46,551 bases of DNA from Arthrobacter livingstonensis (GCF_003219815.1 NZ_QJVD01000028.1:1-46551); one strand, 5' to 3'; counted from the first letter of the stretch, positions 8,934 to 18,362 are shown. Notes: a model not told the origin generated them from the sequence alone. Numbers and translations: made by a program.

Positions 8934-10040
8934 GTGACAACTGTGGAACGACACAGCGCGGAGGAGATCCTGCTGGCCTTCGCGTCGGCCGTGCGCGCCG
9001 CCGGCGTCAAGGTGACGGCGGACCGGTCCCGCAGCTTTGTCGACGCCGTCGGACGGCTTGACCTCGGGCGCCGGCAGGACGTGTTTTGGGCCGGCCGGGC
9101 CACGCTGTGCGCCGCGCCGGAGGAGCTGGCCGCCTACCAGCGCGCCTTTGAGGCCTGGTTTGCCCCCGAGCATTCGACGGCGGCTGGCCGGGACACTGCT
9201 GCCACCACGGTCAGCGAGGCCTCCCTGGAGGACGGCCCCGGCTCCTCCGATGCGGCACAGGAAACGGTGCGGGCGGTGGCCAGCGGCCGCGAACTGCTCC
9301 GCCACCGCGACGTGGCCACGCTGGACGACGCCGATAAGGCCCTGCTGCGTCACATGTTTGGCGAACTGCGGGTCCGCCTGCCCACGCGTCCGGGCCGCCG
9401 CCGGAAGCTGAACCCGCACGGGGAGGTGGACCGGGTGCGCACCCTGCGCGAGCAACTGAGGCGCGGCGGCGAGCCGGGCCCGCTGCGCCGCGCCCGGGCC
9501 CCGCGCAAGCTGCGCAGGATTGTCTGGCTCATCGATGTCTCCGGCTCCATGTCCCCCTATGCCGACAGCCTGCTGCGGCTGGCCCACCGGGTGGTGGCGG
9601 AGGCCCCCCGCCAGGTTGAGGTTTTCACCTTGGGCACCCGGCTGACCAGGGTGACCGGCGCGCTGCGGCTGCCCGACGCCGAATACGCGCTCGCCCAGGC
9701 GGGCCGGACCGTGCCGGACTGGTCCGGCGGCACGCGGCTCGGGGAAGTCCTTCGGGCGTTCAACGACCGCTGGGGGCAGCGCGCGGTGGCGAGGGGCGCC
9801 GTCGTCGTCATTGCCAGCGACGGCTGGGAGCGTGGGGACCCCGAACTCCTGGGCCGGCAGGTGGAACGCCTCCACCACGTGGCACGGGGAATCATCTGGT
9901 CCAACCCGCACCGCGACAAGCAGGGCTACCAGCCGGTGCAGCAGGGAATCAAGGCCGTACTGCCGCACGTTGATTACTTTGTGGGGGGCCATTCAATGAG
10001 GTGCTTCGAGGAGTTGTTGGGCGTGGTATCCAATGCGTGA
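8934..10040 (+). CDS. coxE: VWA domain-containing CoxE-like protein
   Basis: A 368-residue protein with an arginine-rich N-terminal half and a C-terminal von Willebrand A domain. The MIDAS metal site reads D201-V-S203-G-S205 (WLIDVSGSMSPY), followed by the conserved FTLGTRLTRVT and VVIASDGWERGD. CoxE proteins partner with the MoxR ATPase CoxD in maturing molybdenum hydroxylases. The GTG start at 8934 lies 3 bp after the coxD stop codon. Its 3' end overlaps the xdhC-like gene by 8 bp, indicating translational coupling. Confidence 0.9.
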   Translation: MTTVERHSAEEILLAFASAVRAAGVKVTADRSRSFVDAVGRLDLGRRQDVFWAGRATLCAAPEELAAYQRAFEAWFAPEHSTAAGRDTAATTVSEASLEDGPGSSDAAQETVRAVASGRELLRHRDVATLDDADKALLRHMFGELRVRLPTRPGRRRKLNPHGEVDRVRTLREQLRRGGEPGPLRRARAPRKLRRIVWLIDVSGSMSPYADSLLRLAHRVVAEAPRQVEVFTLGTRLTRVTGALRLPDAEYALAQAGRTVPDWSGGTRLGEVLRAFNDRWGQRAVARGAVVVIASDGWERGDPELLGRQVERLHHVARGIIWSNPHRDKQGYQPVQQGIKAVLPHVDYFVGGHSMRCFEELLGVVSNA

Positions 10041-11199
10041 AGTGTTGAAGGATCTAAGCGCCGCCGTTGCGGCGGGACACACGGTGGGGCTGGGCACGGT
10101 GGTGCGCACCTTCCGCTCGGCACCGCGGCCGGCGGGTGCCGCCATGATGGTCGACGCCGACGGCCGGGCGGTGGGCTCCGTCTCGGGCGGCTGTGTGGAG
10201 GGTGCGCTGTACGAGCTCGCCACCCATGTCGTGGCGGATGGCACGCCCGTGCTGCAACGCTACGGCATCAGCGACAACGACGCCTTTGAGGTGGGCCTGA
10301 CGTGCGGCGGCATCCTTGACGTCTTTGTGGAAGCCGTTTCGCGGGAGACGTTCCCGGGGCTCCAAAGGGTGGCCGACGACGTCGACGCCGGTGTGCCCGT
10401 GGCCGTTGTCACCGTCATTGAGCACCCGGACCCGGCCTGGCTGGGACGGCATCTGGTGGTGCACCCGGACGGTTTCAGCGGCTCCCTGGGCACCGAACGC
10501 GCCGACCACGCGGTCAGCGACGACGTCAAGGGACTGCTGGCAGCCGGCCGGAACACAACGCTGATGTACGGCCCGGACGGTGAGCGGCGCGGTGACGGCA
10601 TGCGCGTGTTTGTCGTCAGCTTTGCCCCGCAGCCGCGCATGCTCGTGTTTGGCGCCATCGACTTTGCCGCTGCTGTGGCCAGGCAGGGCAGCTTCCTGGG
10701 CTACCGGGTCACGGTCTGCGACGCCAGGGCGGTGTTCGCCACCAAGGCTCGCTTCCCGGTGGCCGACGAGGTGGTGGTGGAGTGGCCGCACCGGTACCTG
10801 CAGGCCCAGCTCGACGCCGGCCACATTGACCCCCGCACGGTGATCTGCGTGCTCACGCACGACCCCAAGTTTGATGTGCCCCTGCTGGAGGTGGCGCTGC
10901 GCCACGACGTTGCGTACGTCGGTGCCATGGGGTCGCGCAAAACCCACGACGACCGCATGGAGCGGCTGCGGGAGGCGGGATTGACCGACGTCGAGCTTGA
11001 CAAGCTTTCAAGTCCCATCGGCCTGGACCTGGGCTCGCGCACGCCGGAGGAAACGGCCGTTTCGATAGCCGCGGAGATCATTGCGTTGCAGTGGGGCGGC
11101 AAGGGCAGGCGGCTGAGCCACATGGACGTGCGAATCCACCACGAACCCCTGACCGACGGGGCCCGTGACGACCCGGTGGTGGATTCGACAGCACCCTAA
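10033..11199 (+). CDS. coxF: XdhC/CoxF family molybdenum hydroxylase maturation protein
   Basis: A 388-residue two-domain protein. The XdhC/CoxI N-terminal domain (about residues 1-105) holds GSVSGGCVEGALYE. The C-terminal XdhC Rossmann domain (about 195-370) holds MLVFGAIDFAAAVARQGSFLG, DEVVVEWPHRYL and AYVGAMGSRKTHDDR. XdhC proteins bind molybdenum cofactor and insert its sulfurated form into xanthine/CO dehydrogenase-type enzymes. It overlaps the preceding gene by 8 bp. An 89-bp gap then separates it from the 2Fe-2S subunit, where a second promoter could lie. Confidence 0.92.
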   Translation: MREVLKDLSAAVAAGHTVGLGTVVRTFRSAPRPAGAAMMVDADGRAVGSVSGGCVEGALYELATHVVADGTPVLQRYGISDNDAFEVGLTCGGILDVFVEAVSRETFPGLQRVADDVDAGVPVAVVTVIEHPDPAWLGRHLVVHPDGFSGSLGTERADHAVSDDVKGLLAAGRNTTLMYGPDGERRGDGMRVFVVSFAPQPRMLVFGAIDFAAAVARQGSFLGYRVTVCDARAVFATKARFPVADEVVVEWPHRYLQAQLDAGHIDPRTVICVLTHDPKFDVPLLEVALRHDVAYVGAMGSRKTHDDRMERLREAGLTDVELDKLSSPIGLDLGSRTPEETAVSIAAEIIALQWGGKGRRLSHMDVRIHHEPLTDGARDDPVVDSTAP

Positions 11200-11288
11200 C
11201 TTAATCCCCCACCGTGATGTAACGTGGCACACATCGGGGCTGGAGCCGGGCTGTCGTGCACGTCTCCACAATGAAAAAGGAGATCTCA

Positions 11289-11819
11289 ATGGCGAGTTCC
11301 AAAACCATCACGGTCGAAGTTGACGACGTCAGTTACACCGACGACGTCGAACCAAGACTTTTGCTGGTCCAGTACCTCCGCGAGCGGCTCGGCAAAACCG
11401 GCACGCTGATTGGCTGCGACACCACCAACTGCGGCGCCTGCACGGTCCACCTGGACGGTGTGAGCGTGAAATCGTGCACCATGCTGGCCGTTCAGGCGGA
11501 CGGCCACAAGGTCACCACCATCGAGGGCATGGCCACGGACGGCTTGCTCGCCCCACTCCAGGAAGCCTTCCACCAGTGCCATGCACTGCAGTGCGGCTTT
11601 TGCACCCCCGGAATGATCATGCAGTCGGCCTCGCTGCTGACGGAAAACCCGCACCCCAACGAGCAGGAGATCCGGGACGGCCTGGAAGGCAACCTCTGCC
11701 GCTGCACCGGCTACCAAAACATTGTGGCCGCCGTGAAGAGCGTGGCAGACGGCACCGTGTACGGTGACTCCGGCGTTTCCACCACTGTGGACGACGCGGA
11801 GACGGCGGGTGTGTCATGA
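11289..11819 (+). CDS. coxS: 2Fe-2S small subunit of a CO dehydrogenase-family molybdenum hydroxylase
   Basis: A 176-residue iron-sulfur subunit. The plant-type ferredoxin cluster uses C43, C48, C51 and C63 ([12 protein letters not shown]...KSC). The second, helical domain cluster uses C102, C105, C137 and C139 (CGFCTPGM ... CRCTGY). It passes electrons from the molybdenum site to FAD. Start 11289 is chosen over ATGs at 11256 and 11271 because AAGGAGAT sits 7 nt upstream. The stop overlaps the large-subunit start by 4 bp (ATGA). A C-terminal extension of about 25 residues, acidic and threonine-rich, follows the conserved domain. Confidence 0.94.
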   Translation: MASSKTITVEVDDVSYTDDVEPRLLLVQYLRERLGKTGTLIGCDTTNCGACTVHLDGVSVKSCTMLAVQADGHKVTTIEGMATDGLLAPLQEAFHQCHALQCGFCTPGMIMQSASLLTENPHPNEQEIRDGLEGNLCRCTGYQNIVAAVKSVADGTVYGDSGVSTTVDDAETAGVS

Positions 11820-14218
11820 CGGCCACCACGGAAGTCGGCGGCCCCGGAGCAGGCCGCGCCGAAGTTGGCAAAGCCAGATTGCGCAAGGAGGACCGCCACC
11901 TGATCACAGGCCGCTCGCGCTTCACTGACAACATGGTCCTGCCCGGCATGCTGCACCTGGCCATGGTGCGCAGCCCGTATGCGCACGCGAAGATCACCGC
12001 CATTGACGTCTCGGCCGCGAAGGCTTCCCCCGGCGTCATGGCCGTGCTCACCGGTGCGGACGTGGCCGCCGAGCAGGGCAGCCTGCCCAACGCCTGGCCC
12101 ATCACGCCGGACCAAAAGGCCCCTGCCCACGGAGCCATCGCCGTCGAGGAGGTCGCGTTTGCCGGCGAGGTGGTGGCCGTGATTGTGGCGCGCACCCCGG
12201 CGGCGGCGCGCGACGCCGTCGAACTGGTGGACGTCAGCTACGACGAACTGCCGGTGGTCATGGACCTGGAGGAGGCGTTCACGGACAAGGTGCTGGCGCA
12301 CTCCAGCCTGGAGTCCAACAAGTCGGCCACCTGGGTGTTTGATTCGGCCGAGGCCGGCACAGGCAGCTCCGTGCAGGAGGCCATCGACAACGCCGAGGTC
12401 CTCATCGAGCGCACGTTCTACCAGCAGCGCCTCATCCCGGCGTTCATGGAGCCGCGGTCAACGGTGGTCGACCCGACCGGCGAACAAATCACCGTGTGGA
12501 CCTCGACGCAGATTCCGCACATCCTGCGGCTGATGCTGGCCCTGACGCTGGGCATCCCCGAAAGCAAGGTTCGCGTGATCGCCCCGGATGTGGGCGGCGG
12601 ATTTGGCGGCAAGCTCCAGGTGACGCCGGAGGAAGCCATCACCGTCCTGGCGGCCCGGCGCACCGGCAAGCCCTGCAAATACACCGAGACCCGCAGCGAA
12701 TCCCTGCAGGCCGGCCACCACGGCCGGGCGCAGGTGCAGCGGTTGAAGCTCTCGGCCACCCGGGACGGAACCGTCACCGGACTGTCCGTGAACCTGCTGG
12801 CCGACATGGGCGCCTACCTGGGCCTGGTCACCTCCGGCATCCCGATCCTTGGGGCGTTCATGTACAACTCCATCTACAAGTTCCCAGCGTACCGTTTTGA
12901 ATGCAACAACGTGTTCACGAACAAAACATGGACGGACGCCTACCGCGGCGCCGGCCGGCCGGAGGCCACCTTCGCCATTGAGCGGCTGATGGACGAGCTG
13001 GCCACCGAACTGGGCATGGACCCGCTGGCGGTCCGGGAGAAGAATTGGATCCGGCACGAGGAATTCCCGTTTGCCACCGTGGCCGGCCTGGAATACGACA
13101 CCGGCAACTACGAGGCGGCAACGTCGAAGGCCGTGGAGCTCTTCGACTATCAGGGGCTGCGGGCCGAACAAAAGCGGCGGCGCGAGTCCAACGACCCCAT
13201 CCAGCTGGGAATCGGCGTTTCCACGTTCACCGAAATGTGCGGCCTGGCCCCGTCCCGCGTGTTGGGCTCGCTCAGCTACGGCGCCGGCGGCTGGGAACAC
13301 GCCCAGGTGCGCGTGCTCCCCACCGGCAACATTGAGGTGGTCACGGGTTCCTCCGCGCACGGGCAGGGACATGAGACTGCCTGGAGCCAGCTGGTCGCGG
13401 ACCGGCTCGGTGTGCCCTTTGAAAACGTCGAGGTCCTGCACGGGGACACCCAGATCTCCCAGCGGGGACTGGACACCTATGGCTCGCGCTCGCTGACGGT
13501 GGGCGGCATGGCCGTGCTGGCCGCGGCGGACAAGGTCATTGAAAAGGCGAAGGTGGTGGCCGCGCACATGATGGAGGCCAGTGAGGAGGACATCGAGTTC
13601 ACCGCCGGCAGCTTCAGTGTCAAGGGCACCGATACGTCCACGTCCCTCGGCGAGATTGCACTGGCCACCTTTGCCGCCCACAACCTGCCGGACGGCTTCG
13701 AGCCCAACCTGGACTCAGACGCCACCTTCGACCCGGTGAACTTTTCCTACCCGCACGGCACCCACCTGGCCGCCATGGAGGTGGACACGGAGACGGGGCG
13801 GGTGAGCATCCGCAAGTACGTCTGCGTGGACGACGTCGGGGTGGTGGTCAACCCGATGCTCGTGGAGGGACAGGTGCACGGCGGACTGGCCCAGGGCATC
13901 GCGCAGGCCCTGTACGAGGAAGCCGTGTACGACGATGCGGGCACGCTGGTCACGGGATCGTTTGTGGACTACCTGGTCCCCGGCGCCCCGGATCTGCCGC
14001 ACTACATCACGGCCCGCACTGAGACCCCGGCGACCAGCAACCAGCTCGGCGCCAAGGGCGTCGGCGAGGCGGGCACCATCGCCTCCACCCCGGCCATTGT
14101 CAACGGCATCCTGGACGCCGTGCGGCACCTCGGCGTGAAGGACATCAAGATGCCGTGCACGCCCTCGCGCGTATGGCATGCACTACAAGCTGCCCAGACC
14201 ACCGGAGGTGTGCAATGA
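11816..14218 (+). CDS. coxL: Molybdenum-binding large subunit, form II-like aerobic CO dehydrogenase family
   Basis: An 800-residue xanthine-oxidase-family large subunit. Conserved cofactor blocks are [15 protein letters not shown], the active-site loop AYRGAGR (residues 375-381) and the catalytic-glutamate motif GVGEAGT (E751). True CO-oxidising form I enzymes carry AYxCSFR with a copper-binding cysteine; AYRGAGR marks form II/putative enzymes, whose substrates are mostly unproven. No signal peptide is present. It is translationally coupled to both neighbours by ATGA overlaps. The symbol denotes family; a substrate such as an aldehyde or N-heterocycle is at least as likely as CO. Confidence 0.92.
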   Translation: MTATTEVGGPGAGRAEVGKARLRKEDRHLITGRSRFTDNMVLPGMLHLAMVRSPYAHAKITAIDVSAAKASPGVMAVLTGADVAAEQGSLPNAWPITPDQKAPAHGAIAVEEVAFAGEVVAVIVARTPAAARDAVELVDVSYDELPVVMDLEEAFTDKVLAHSSLESNKSATWVFDSAEAGTGSSVQEAIDNAEVLIERTFYQQRLIPAFMEPRSTVVDPTGEQITVWTSTQIPHILRLMLALTLGIPESKVRVIAPDVGGGFGGKLQVTPEEAITVLAARRTGKPCKYTETRSESLQAGHHGRAQVQRLKLSATRDGTVTGLSVNLLADMGAYLGLVTSGIPILGAFMYNSIYKFPAYRFECNNVFTNKTWTDAYRGAGRPEATFAIERLMDELATELGMDPLAVREKNWIRHEEFPFATVAGLEYDTGNYEAATSKAVELFDYQGLRAEQKRRRESNDPIQLGIGVSTFTEMCGLAPSRVLGSLSYGAGGWEHAQVRVLPTGNIEVVTGSSAHGQGHETAWSQLVADRLGVPFENVEVLHGDTQISQRGLDTYGSRSLTVGGMAVLAAADKVIEKAKVVAAHMMEASEEDIEFTAGSFSVKGTDTSTSLGEIALATFAAHNLPDGFEPNLDSDATFDPVNFSYPHGTHLAAMEVDTETGRVSIRKYVCVDDVGVVVNPMLVEGQVHGGLAQGIAQALYEEAVYDDAGTLVTGSFVDYLVPGAPDLPHYITARTETPATSNQLGAKGVGEAGTIASTPAIVNGILDAVRHLGVKDIKMPCTPSRVWHALQAAQTTGGVQ

Positions 14219-15078
14219 TTCCGAGCGCATTTGACTACGCCGCGCCCACCACGGTCGAGGAGGCACTGGGCCTGCTGGCCGCCGCCGACTCCGCCGGTGA
14301 CGACGTCAAGGTACTGGCCGGTGGCCAGAGCCTGCTGCCGGTCATGAAGCTGCGCATGGCCGATCCCTCCATGGTGGTTGACCTGGGCCGGATCACGGGG
14401 CTTTCCGGTGTCACGGACGACGGCGATTCGCTCACCATTGGTGCCATGACACCGCACCATGTGGTTGCCAGCGATCCGCTGATTGCCCGGCACCTGCCGC
14501 TGCTGGCGAAGGCCGCGGCCACGGTGGCCGATCCCCAGGTGCGGCACCGCGGCACCTTCGGTGGCGCGCTGGTCCATGCCGATCCGGCCGGGGACATGCC
14601 CGCTCCCGTCCTGGCCATGGGTGCCACCTTGGTGATTGCCGGTCCGAACGGGGAACGCAGCGTGGATGCCGCTGACTTCTTTCAGGGCTACTTCACCACC
14701 GCCGTGCGCGAGGGCGAGATCCTCACGCGCATCCGGGTGCCGAAGTTCACGGGCTGGGGTGCGCACTACGAAAAGTTCACCCGCGTGTCCCAACAGTGGT
14801 CCATCGTGGGCATTGCCGCGATGGTCCGGGTGGAGGGCGGCACCATTGCCGAGGCCAGGCTGGGGCTGACCAACATGGCCAGCACTCCCCTGCGGGCCAC
14901 CGCAGTGGAGCAGGCGCTGGCCGGCGCCGCGTTGACGGCGGAGGCCATTGCCGCTGCCTGCCTGCACGCAGCGGAGGGCACCGAGCCTGCCAGCGACTTG
15001 AACGGTGATGCCGAGTACCGGCGGCATCTCGCCCAGGTGCTCGCCAAGCGTGCGGTCCTTGCGGCCGCAGGCCTGTAG
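14215..15078 (+). CDS. coxM: FAD-binding medium subunit of a CO dehydrogenase-family molybdenum hydroxylase
   Basis: A 287-residue FAD subunit of the PCMH/CO_deh_flav type. The pyrophosphate-binding segments are LAGGQSLLPVMKLRMADP (about residues 38-55) and TVADPQVRHRGTFGGALVHADPAGD (about 103-127), followed by the C-terminal CODH-flavoprotein domain. It accepts electrons from the iron-sulfur subunit and passes them on, in CO dehydrogenases to quinone. Start 14215 overlaps the large-subunit stop as ATGA and has GGAGG 7 nt upstream; an earlier in-frame ATG at 14155 lies inside the large-subunit gene and is rejected. Confidence 0.93.
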   Translation: MIPSAFDYAAPTTVEEALGLLAAADSAGDDVKVLAGGQSLLPVMKLRMADPSMVVDLGRITGLSGVTDDGDSLTIGAMTPHHVVASDPLIARHLPLLAKAAATVADPQVRHRGTFGGALVHADPAGDMPAPVLAMGATLVIAGPNGERSVDAADFFQGYFTTAVREGEILTRIRVPKFTGWGAHYEKFTRVSQQWSIVGIAAMVRVEGGTIAEARLGLTNMASTPLRATAVEQALAGAALTAEAIAAACLHAAEGTEPASDLNGDAEYRRHLAQVLAKRAVLAAAGL

Positions 15079-15098
15079 CGGGATCGGGGAAGGCAGCA

Positions 15099-15830
15099 AT
15101 GGAACTCAAACATCACTTCAGCGTCCCCAGCCCCCTGGCGGACACGTGGCATTCCTTCAACCAGTTGGAGGAAATCGCCCCGTGCTTCCCGGGCGCGGTC
15201 CTCACCTCCGTGGACGGCGACTCGTTCACCGGCACAGTCAAGGTCAAACTCGGACCCATTGCCATGATGTACGCCGGCACGGGCGAATTCCTCTCCCGCG
15301 ATGAGGACACACACACGGTGGTCATCCACGCGACGGGAAAGGACAAGCGCGGCAACGGCACGGCCGGAGCCACCGTCACCGCCAGGCTGTCCGCCGACGG
15401 CGACGGCACCACCGTGGACGTGACCACCGACATGAACATCACCGGCAAACCGGCGCAGTTTGGCCGCGGCGTCATTCAAGACATCTCCGACAAGCTGCTC
15501 GAACAGTTTGTGCAGTGCGTGATCGACAAGGCCGGCGCCGGGCCGGAGCCCGCGGTGGTAGAGCCGGCGGTGGTAGAGACCGGTACACCTGCGGCCGGGG
15601 CCGGGCCGACGGTGGCCGGGCCCACGGCGCCCGAGCCTGCCGGGGCCCCGGTACCCAAGCCGGCGGCAAAGCACCTGCCTACTGCCGCCCCCGCGGCGGA
15701 ACTGGACCTTGGCTCGGCCATGTGGCCGGTCCTGGCCAAGCGGTTTGCACCCGCCGCGCTCGCCATTGTGGGAGCCATCGTGGTGGCCCTCTGCCTCCGC
15801 AAGCGGAAACGGAAGCGGCGCCGCAGGTAA
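15099..15830 (+). CDS. coxG: CoxG-like SRPBCC protein with proline/alanine linker and C-terminal membrane anchor
   Basis: A 243-residue protein. Residues 1-145 are an SRPBCC/CoxG domain (MELKHHFSVPSPLADTWHSF, GPIAMMYAGTGEF). Residues 150-205 are a low-complexity alanine/proline/valine-rich linker containing a near repeat of PAVVEPAVVE. Residues 212-234 form a hydrophobic helix followed by a strongly basic RKRKRKRRRR end, giving an N-in tail anchor. CoxG proteins of CO dehydrogenase operons are linked to membrane association and quinone handling, and the anchor fits that role. It lies 20 bp after the coxM stop and is the last operon gene before a hairpin terminator. Confidence 0.88.
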   Translation: MELKHHFSVPSPLADTWHSFNQLEEIAPCFPGAVLTSVDGDSFTGTVKVKLGPIAMMYAGTGEFLSRDEDTHTVVIHATGKDKRGNGTAGATVTARLSADGDGTTVDVTTDMNITGKPAQFGRGVIQDISDKLLEQFVQCVIDKAGAGPEPAVVEPAVVETGTPAAGAGPTVAGPTAPEPAGAPVPKPAAKHLPTAAPAAELDLGSAMWPVLAKRFAPAALAIVGAIVVALCLRKRKRKRRRR

Positions 15831-15880
15831 ACGCCGCAGGTAACCAGGGACAGCTAAAAGCCCCGCGGGAACCGGCACAA

Positions 15881-15918
15881 CACGAGGGGCACCGCCAATT
15901 CCGGCGGCGCCCCTCGTG
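15881..15918 (+). terminator. Hairpin terminator of the cox operon
   Basis: A 16-bp stem, CACGAGGGGCACCGCC pairing with GGCGGCGCCCCTCGTG (one A-C mismatch), with a 6-nt loop, 50 bp after the coxG stop codon. No T tract follows. Confidence 0.75.
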
Positions 15919-15930
15919 CCAGCCCGCCGG

Positions 15931-16017
15931 ATGCCCGGACTACTGGCGAAACGCTTTGGCACCGCAGCCTTGGGCGTGGTGGCCGCTATCTGCCGGTTGC
16001 GTGCCTGTGCCGCCGGC
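15931..16017 (+). pseudogene. Possible decayed copy of the CoxG membrane-anchor tail
   Basis: In the frame starting at 15931 the sequence encodes MPGLLAKRFGTAALGVVAAI. The intact CoxG tail 200 bp upstream reads PVLAKRFAPAALAIVGAIV. The shared LAKRF..AAL..V.AI pattern suggests a duplicated or leftover 3' end of a second coxG-like gene. No start, SRPBCC domain or good end is present, so it is not a working gene. Chance similarity between hydrophobic segments is possible. Confidence 0.35.
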
Positions 16018-16025
16018 GCTTCCAG

Positions 16026-16059
16026 CCAGTCAAGCCCAACAACCAGTCAAGCCCAACAA
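16026..16059 (+). repeat. Two perfect tandem copies of a 17-bp unit
   Basis: CCAGTCAAGCCCAACAA occurs twice without a gap, followed by a partial third copy beginning CCAA. It lies between the cox operon terminator and the flotillin gene. No function is evident; it looks like slippage or local duplication. Confidence 0.8.
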
Positions 16060-16064
16060 CCAAA

Positions 16065-16098
16065 CGGCGGCGGACCACCAACAGGTGGGCCGCCGCCG
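16065..16098. terminator. Hairpin terminator between convergent cox and flotillin genes
   Basis: A 15-bp stem, CGGCGGCGGACCACC pairing with GGTGGGCCGCCGCCG (one mismatch), with an ACAA-type 4-nt loop, 22 bp beyond the flotillin stop codon on the minus strand. It can serve as the flotillin terminator and as a backstop for the cox operon. Confidence 0.7.
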
Positions 16099-16119
16099 TC
16101 GTTCCTTGCCGGTGGTGGA

Positions 16120-17670
16120 CTAGCTCACGGAATCCAGGGATTCCGGCGCGTGGCCATTTTCGGCACCGGCAGTGTGGTTCGGCTCCGCCGCAGCGGCCGG
16201 CGAATCCTTGGCAATGCCCTGCAGCAGGCTGATGATGTCCAGTCCCGTGGAGTCCTTGATCAACTGCGTGGTCTGCTGCACGCCGTTGGAGACGTTCCTG
16301 CTCAGCTGGCTGGCGCCGTCGTTGGAGACCACCGTCATGTTCTTGATGGCGGACATCGGGGCGGCCACCTCGCGGGCCATGGCGGGCAGCACCTCGAGGA
16401 CCTTGCTGAGGATGGCGGCCTCGTTGAACTTCTCGTAGGCTTCCGCCTGTGCGGCGATGCCGGCGGCCTCGGCCACAGCCTTGGCTTCCGTGGACTGGGC
16501 CTCGGCCTGGCCCAGCGACTTGATGACGGCAGCCTCGGCATTGCCCCTGGCCATGTTCGCCGCGGCGTCCGCCTCGGCGGCCACGCGGTCACCCTCGGCC
16601 GTGAGCTTGCGCTTGGCCAGCTCCACGGTGGCCTCAATCTCCGCAGCCTCCGAGGCCCGGCGCCGCTCCTCCAGCTTGGCATCTGCCTGCTGGATGAGGC
16701 GGTACTTTTCCGCGTCGGCGGGCTTGCGGACTTCGGTGTCCAGTTCCTTTTCGCGCAGTTCGGCGCGGCGCAGGGCCACCTGCTGGTCGCGGATGATCAC
16801 CTGCTCATTTTGCTCCGCGGCGGCGAGCGGGCCGGCGGCATCGGCGCGGGCCTGGCGGGCGTCGGCCACTTCCTTCAGCTCCGCCCGTTTGATGATCAGC
16901 TGCTGCTGGGCCAGGGCCACCTGCTCGTCGGCAATCGCCTTGGCCTGCTCCGCCTCCTGCAGCGACTGGGCTTCGGCAATCTTGGCCCGCTTTTCGGCCA
17001 TTGCCGCCTCGGGGCGGCCCAGGTTGTCGAGATAGCCGGAGAAGTCGTCCACGGACTGGATCTGGAAGGTGTCGATGACCAGGCCCTGGTTGTGCATGGA
17101 GTGTTCGGCCTCCTCCTTCACACTCTTGGCAAAGGTGGCACGGTCCTTGATGATCGATTCCACGGTCAGGGTGCCCACAATGGAACGCAATGAACCGGAC
17201 AGGGTTTCCTGCGTGTAGTGGTCGATGGCTTCCTGCTGGTTAAGGAAGCGCTGGGCGGCCTTGCGCACGGAATCCGCGTCGCCGCCCACCTTGACCTGGG
17301 CCACGCCGGTCAGGTGCAGCTTGATCCCGTTCTGGGAGATGCCTTCAATCTTCAGCGACACCTGGCGTGAGGCGAGCGAGAGCGGGTAGGCGCGCTGCGT
17401 GAACGGGTTGATGAAGATCCGGCCGAAGACCACACGCTGCGTGTTCGGGTCGGGCTGGCTTTTGTTGTCCTTGGAGGAAATGACCAGCGCCTGGTCGGGG
17501 CTGGCTATATGCAGGGCCATTCGGGAGATGACGGCGGCGATGGCCAGCAGCACAACCAGTGCGGCCAGCCCGATGAACACGGGGATGAGAGTGAGGATCA
17601 TGAGGCCCTTCAAACATTCGAAGATGGTCTTTTTCGGCAGCAGTTCTCCTGCAACCACGGCGGCGGGCAT
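16120..17670 (-). CDS. Flotillin-like SPFH domain membrane protein
   Basis: A 516-residue protein of the flotillin/FloT type. A hydrophobic helix (about 23-48, LMILTLIPVFIGLAALVVLLAIAAV) anchors the N-terminus. The SPFH/Band 7 domain follows (about 55-220, including GVAQVKVGGD and YTQETLSGSLRSIVGTLTVE). A long alanine/glutamate coiled coil (about 225-400) carries the EAEA-type repeats of flotillins, and the tail after 470 is disordered. Flotillins organise functional membrane microdomains. ATG 17670 gives a short N-terminal cytoplasmic segment, but an internal ATG at residue 24 preceded by AAGGG is an alternative start. Monocistronic by context. Confidence 0.93.
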   Translation of the reverse strand: MPAAVVAGELLPKKTIFECLKGLMILTLIPVFIGLAALVVLLAIAAVISRMALHIASPDQALVISSKDNKSQPDPNTQRVVFGRIFINPFTQRAYPLSLASRQVSLKIEGISQNGIKLHLTGVAQVKVGGDADSVRKAAQRFLNQQEAIDHYTQETLSGSLRSIVGTLTVESIIKDRATFAKSVKEEAEHSMHNQGLVIDTFQIQSVDDFSGYLDNLGRPEAAMAEKRAKIAEAQSLQEAEQAKAIADEQVALAQQQLIIKRAELKEVADARQARADAAGPLAAAEQNEQVIIRDQQVALRRAELREKELDTEVRKPADAEKYRLIQQADAKLEERRRASEAAEIEATVELAKRKLTAEGDRVAAEADAAANMARGNAEAAVIKSLGQAEAQSTEAKAVAEAAGIAAQAEAYEKFNEAAILSKVLEVLPAMAREVAAPMSAIKNMTVVSNDGASQLSRNVSNGVQQTTQLIKDSTGLDIISLLQGIAKDSPAAAAEPNHTAGAENGHAPESLDSVS

Positions 17671-17897
17671 GTCCTGTGCCGCCTATGAATGATCCTACGG
17701 AAGTTCCACGAAATCTCCACTTGGTGGACTAAATGGTGCGCGGGCTGCACGCACGTGGGGCGGTGGCGGAGTGCCAACGCCCAAACACCGCACGGACGAG
17801 GTCAGGCTGGCCCAGTCCTGCGATGTCGGGCTCATCGACATGCACGCAGGGGACAACGTCAACACTCCCCCGGCAATTGGCACCGCACGGGCCGGGG

Positions 17898-18362
17898 CTA
17901 GGAAAGACGCTTGCGGACCATGTCGGAGACCGCCTTGCCGTCAAAACGGCCGGCGATCTTCGCCGTGATGGGTTTCATCGCCAACCCCATCTGCCGCATG
18001 GATAGTGGACCCTGCGCGGATTCAAGGTCCGTAATGGCCCCGTTGACTATTGCCTCGGCCTCCCCGGCTGTCAGCGGCTGGGGCAGATAGGCCTCGATGA
18101 CCTCGGCCTCGGCGATCTCCGCCGACGCGCGGCCGGGCTCACCCGCCCCGGTGTAGATGACCGCCGTGTCGCGACGCTTGGCAGCTTCCTTTTGCAACAA
18201 GCTGATGGTCTGAGCATCGTCGAGTTCCACCGGAGTCTTGCCCGACTTTTCCCGGGTCTCAATCTCTCCCAGGACGTTGCGCACGGTAGCCAGCGCGGTC
18301 TTGTTGCCGGCCTTCATGTGGGCCACGACGTCGGATTTTAGCTGTTGCTTCAGCGTGGACAT
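17898..18362 (-). CDS. GatB/YqeY domain-containing protein
   Basis: A 154-residue stand-alone YqeY-like protein. It opens STLKQQLKSDVVAHMKAGNK and contains the conserved TVRNVLGEIE, YTGAGEPGRASAEIAEAEVIEAYLPQPL and GRFDGKAVSDMVRKRL blocks. The domain resembles the tRNA-binding tail of the GatB amidotransferase subunit. Stand-alone members are common and of uncertain role. Start 18362 is chosen over an in-frame ATG at 18401 because AAAGGAAT precedes it and homology starts there. It is divergent from the FBP-domain gene across about 330 bp. The 227 bp between its end and the flotillin start show no gene. Confidence 0.9.
   Translation of the reverse strand: MSTLKQQLKSDVVAHMKAGNKTALATVRNVLGEIETREKSGKTPVELDDAQTISLLQKEAAKRRDTAVIYTGAGEPGRASAEIAEAEVIEAYLPQPLTAGEAEAIVNGAITDLESAQGPLSMRQMGLAMKPITAKIAGRFDGKAVSDMVRKRLS

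Noticed and set aside
8067-9992. Minus-strand open frame of 641 codons
   Set aside because: Covers coxD and coxE on the opposite strand; composition is typical of antisense of high-GC genes.
16026-16059. Tandem 17-bp repeat considered as a CRISPR or iteron array
   Set aside because: Only two units with no spacers and no cas or replication gene nearby.
15916-17193. Plus-strand open frame of 425 codons
   Set aside because: Mostly antisense of the flotillin coiled coil, giving leucine/glycine-rich pseudo-repeats. Only its first part (15931-16017) shows a CoxG-like tail and is listed separately.
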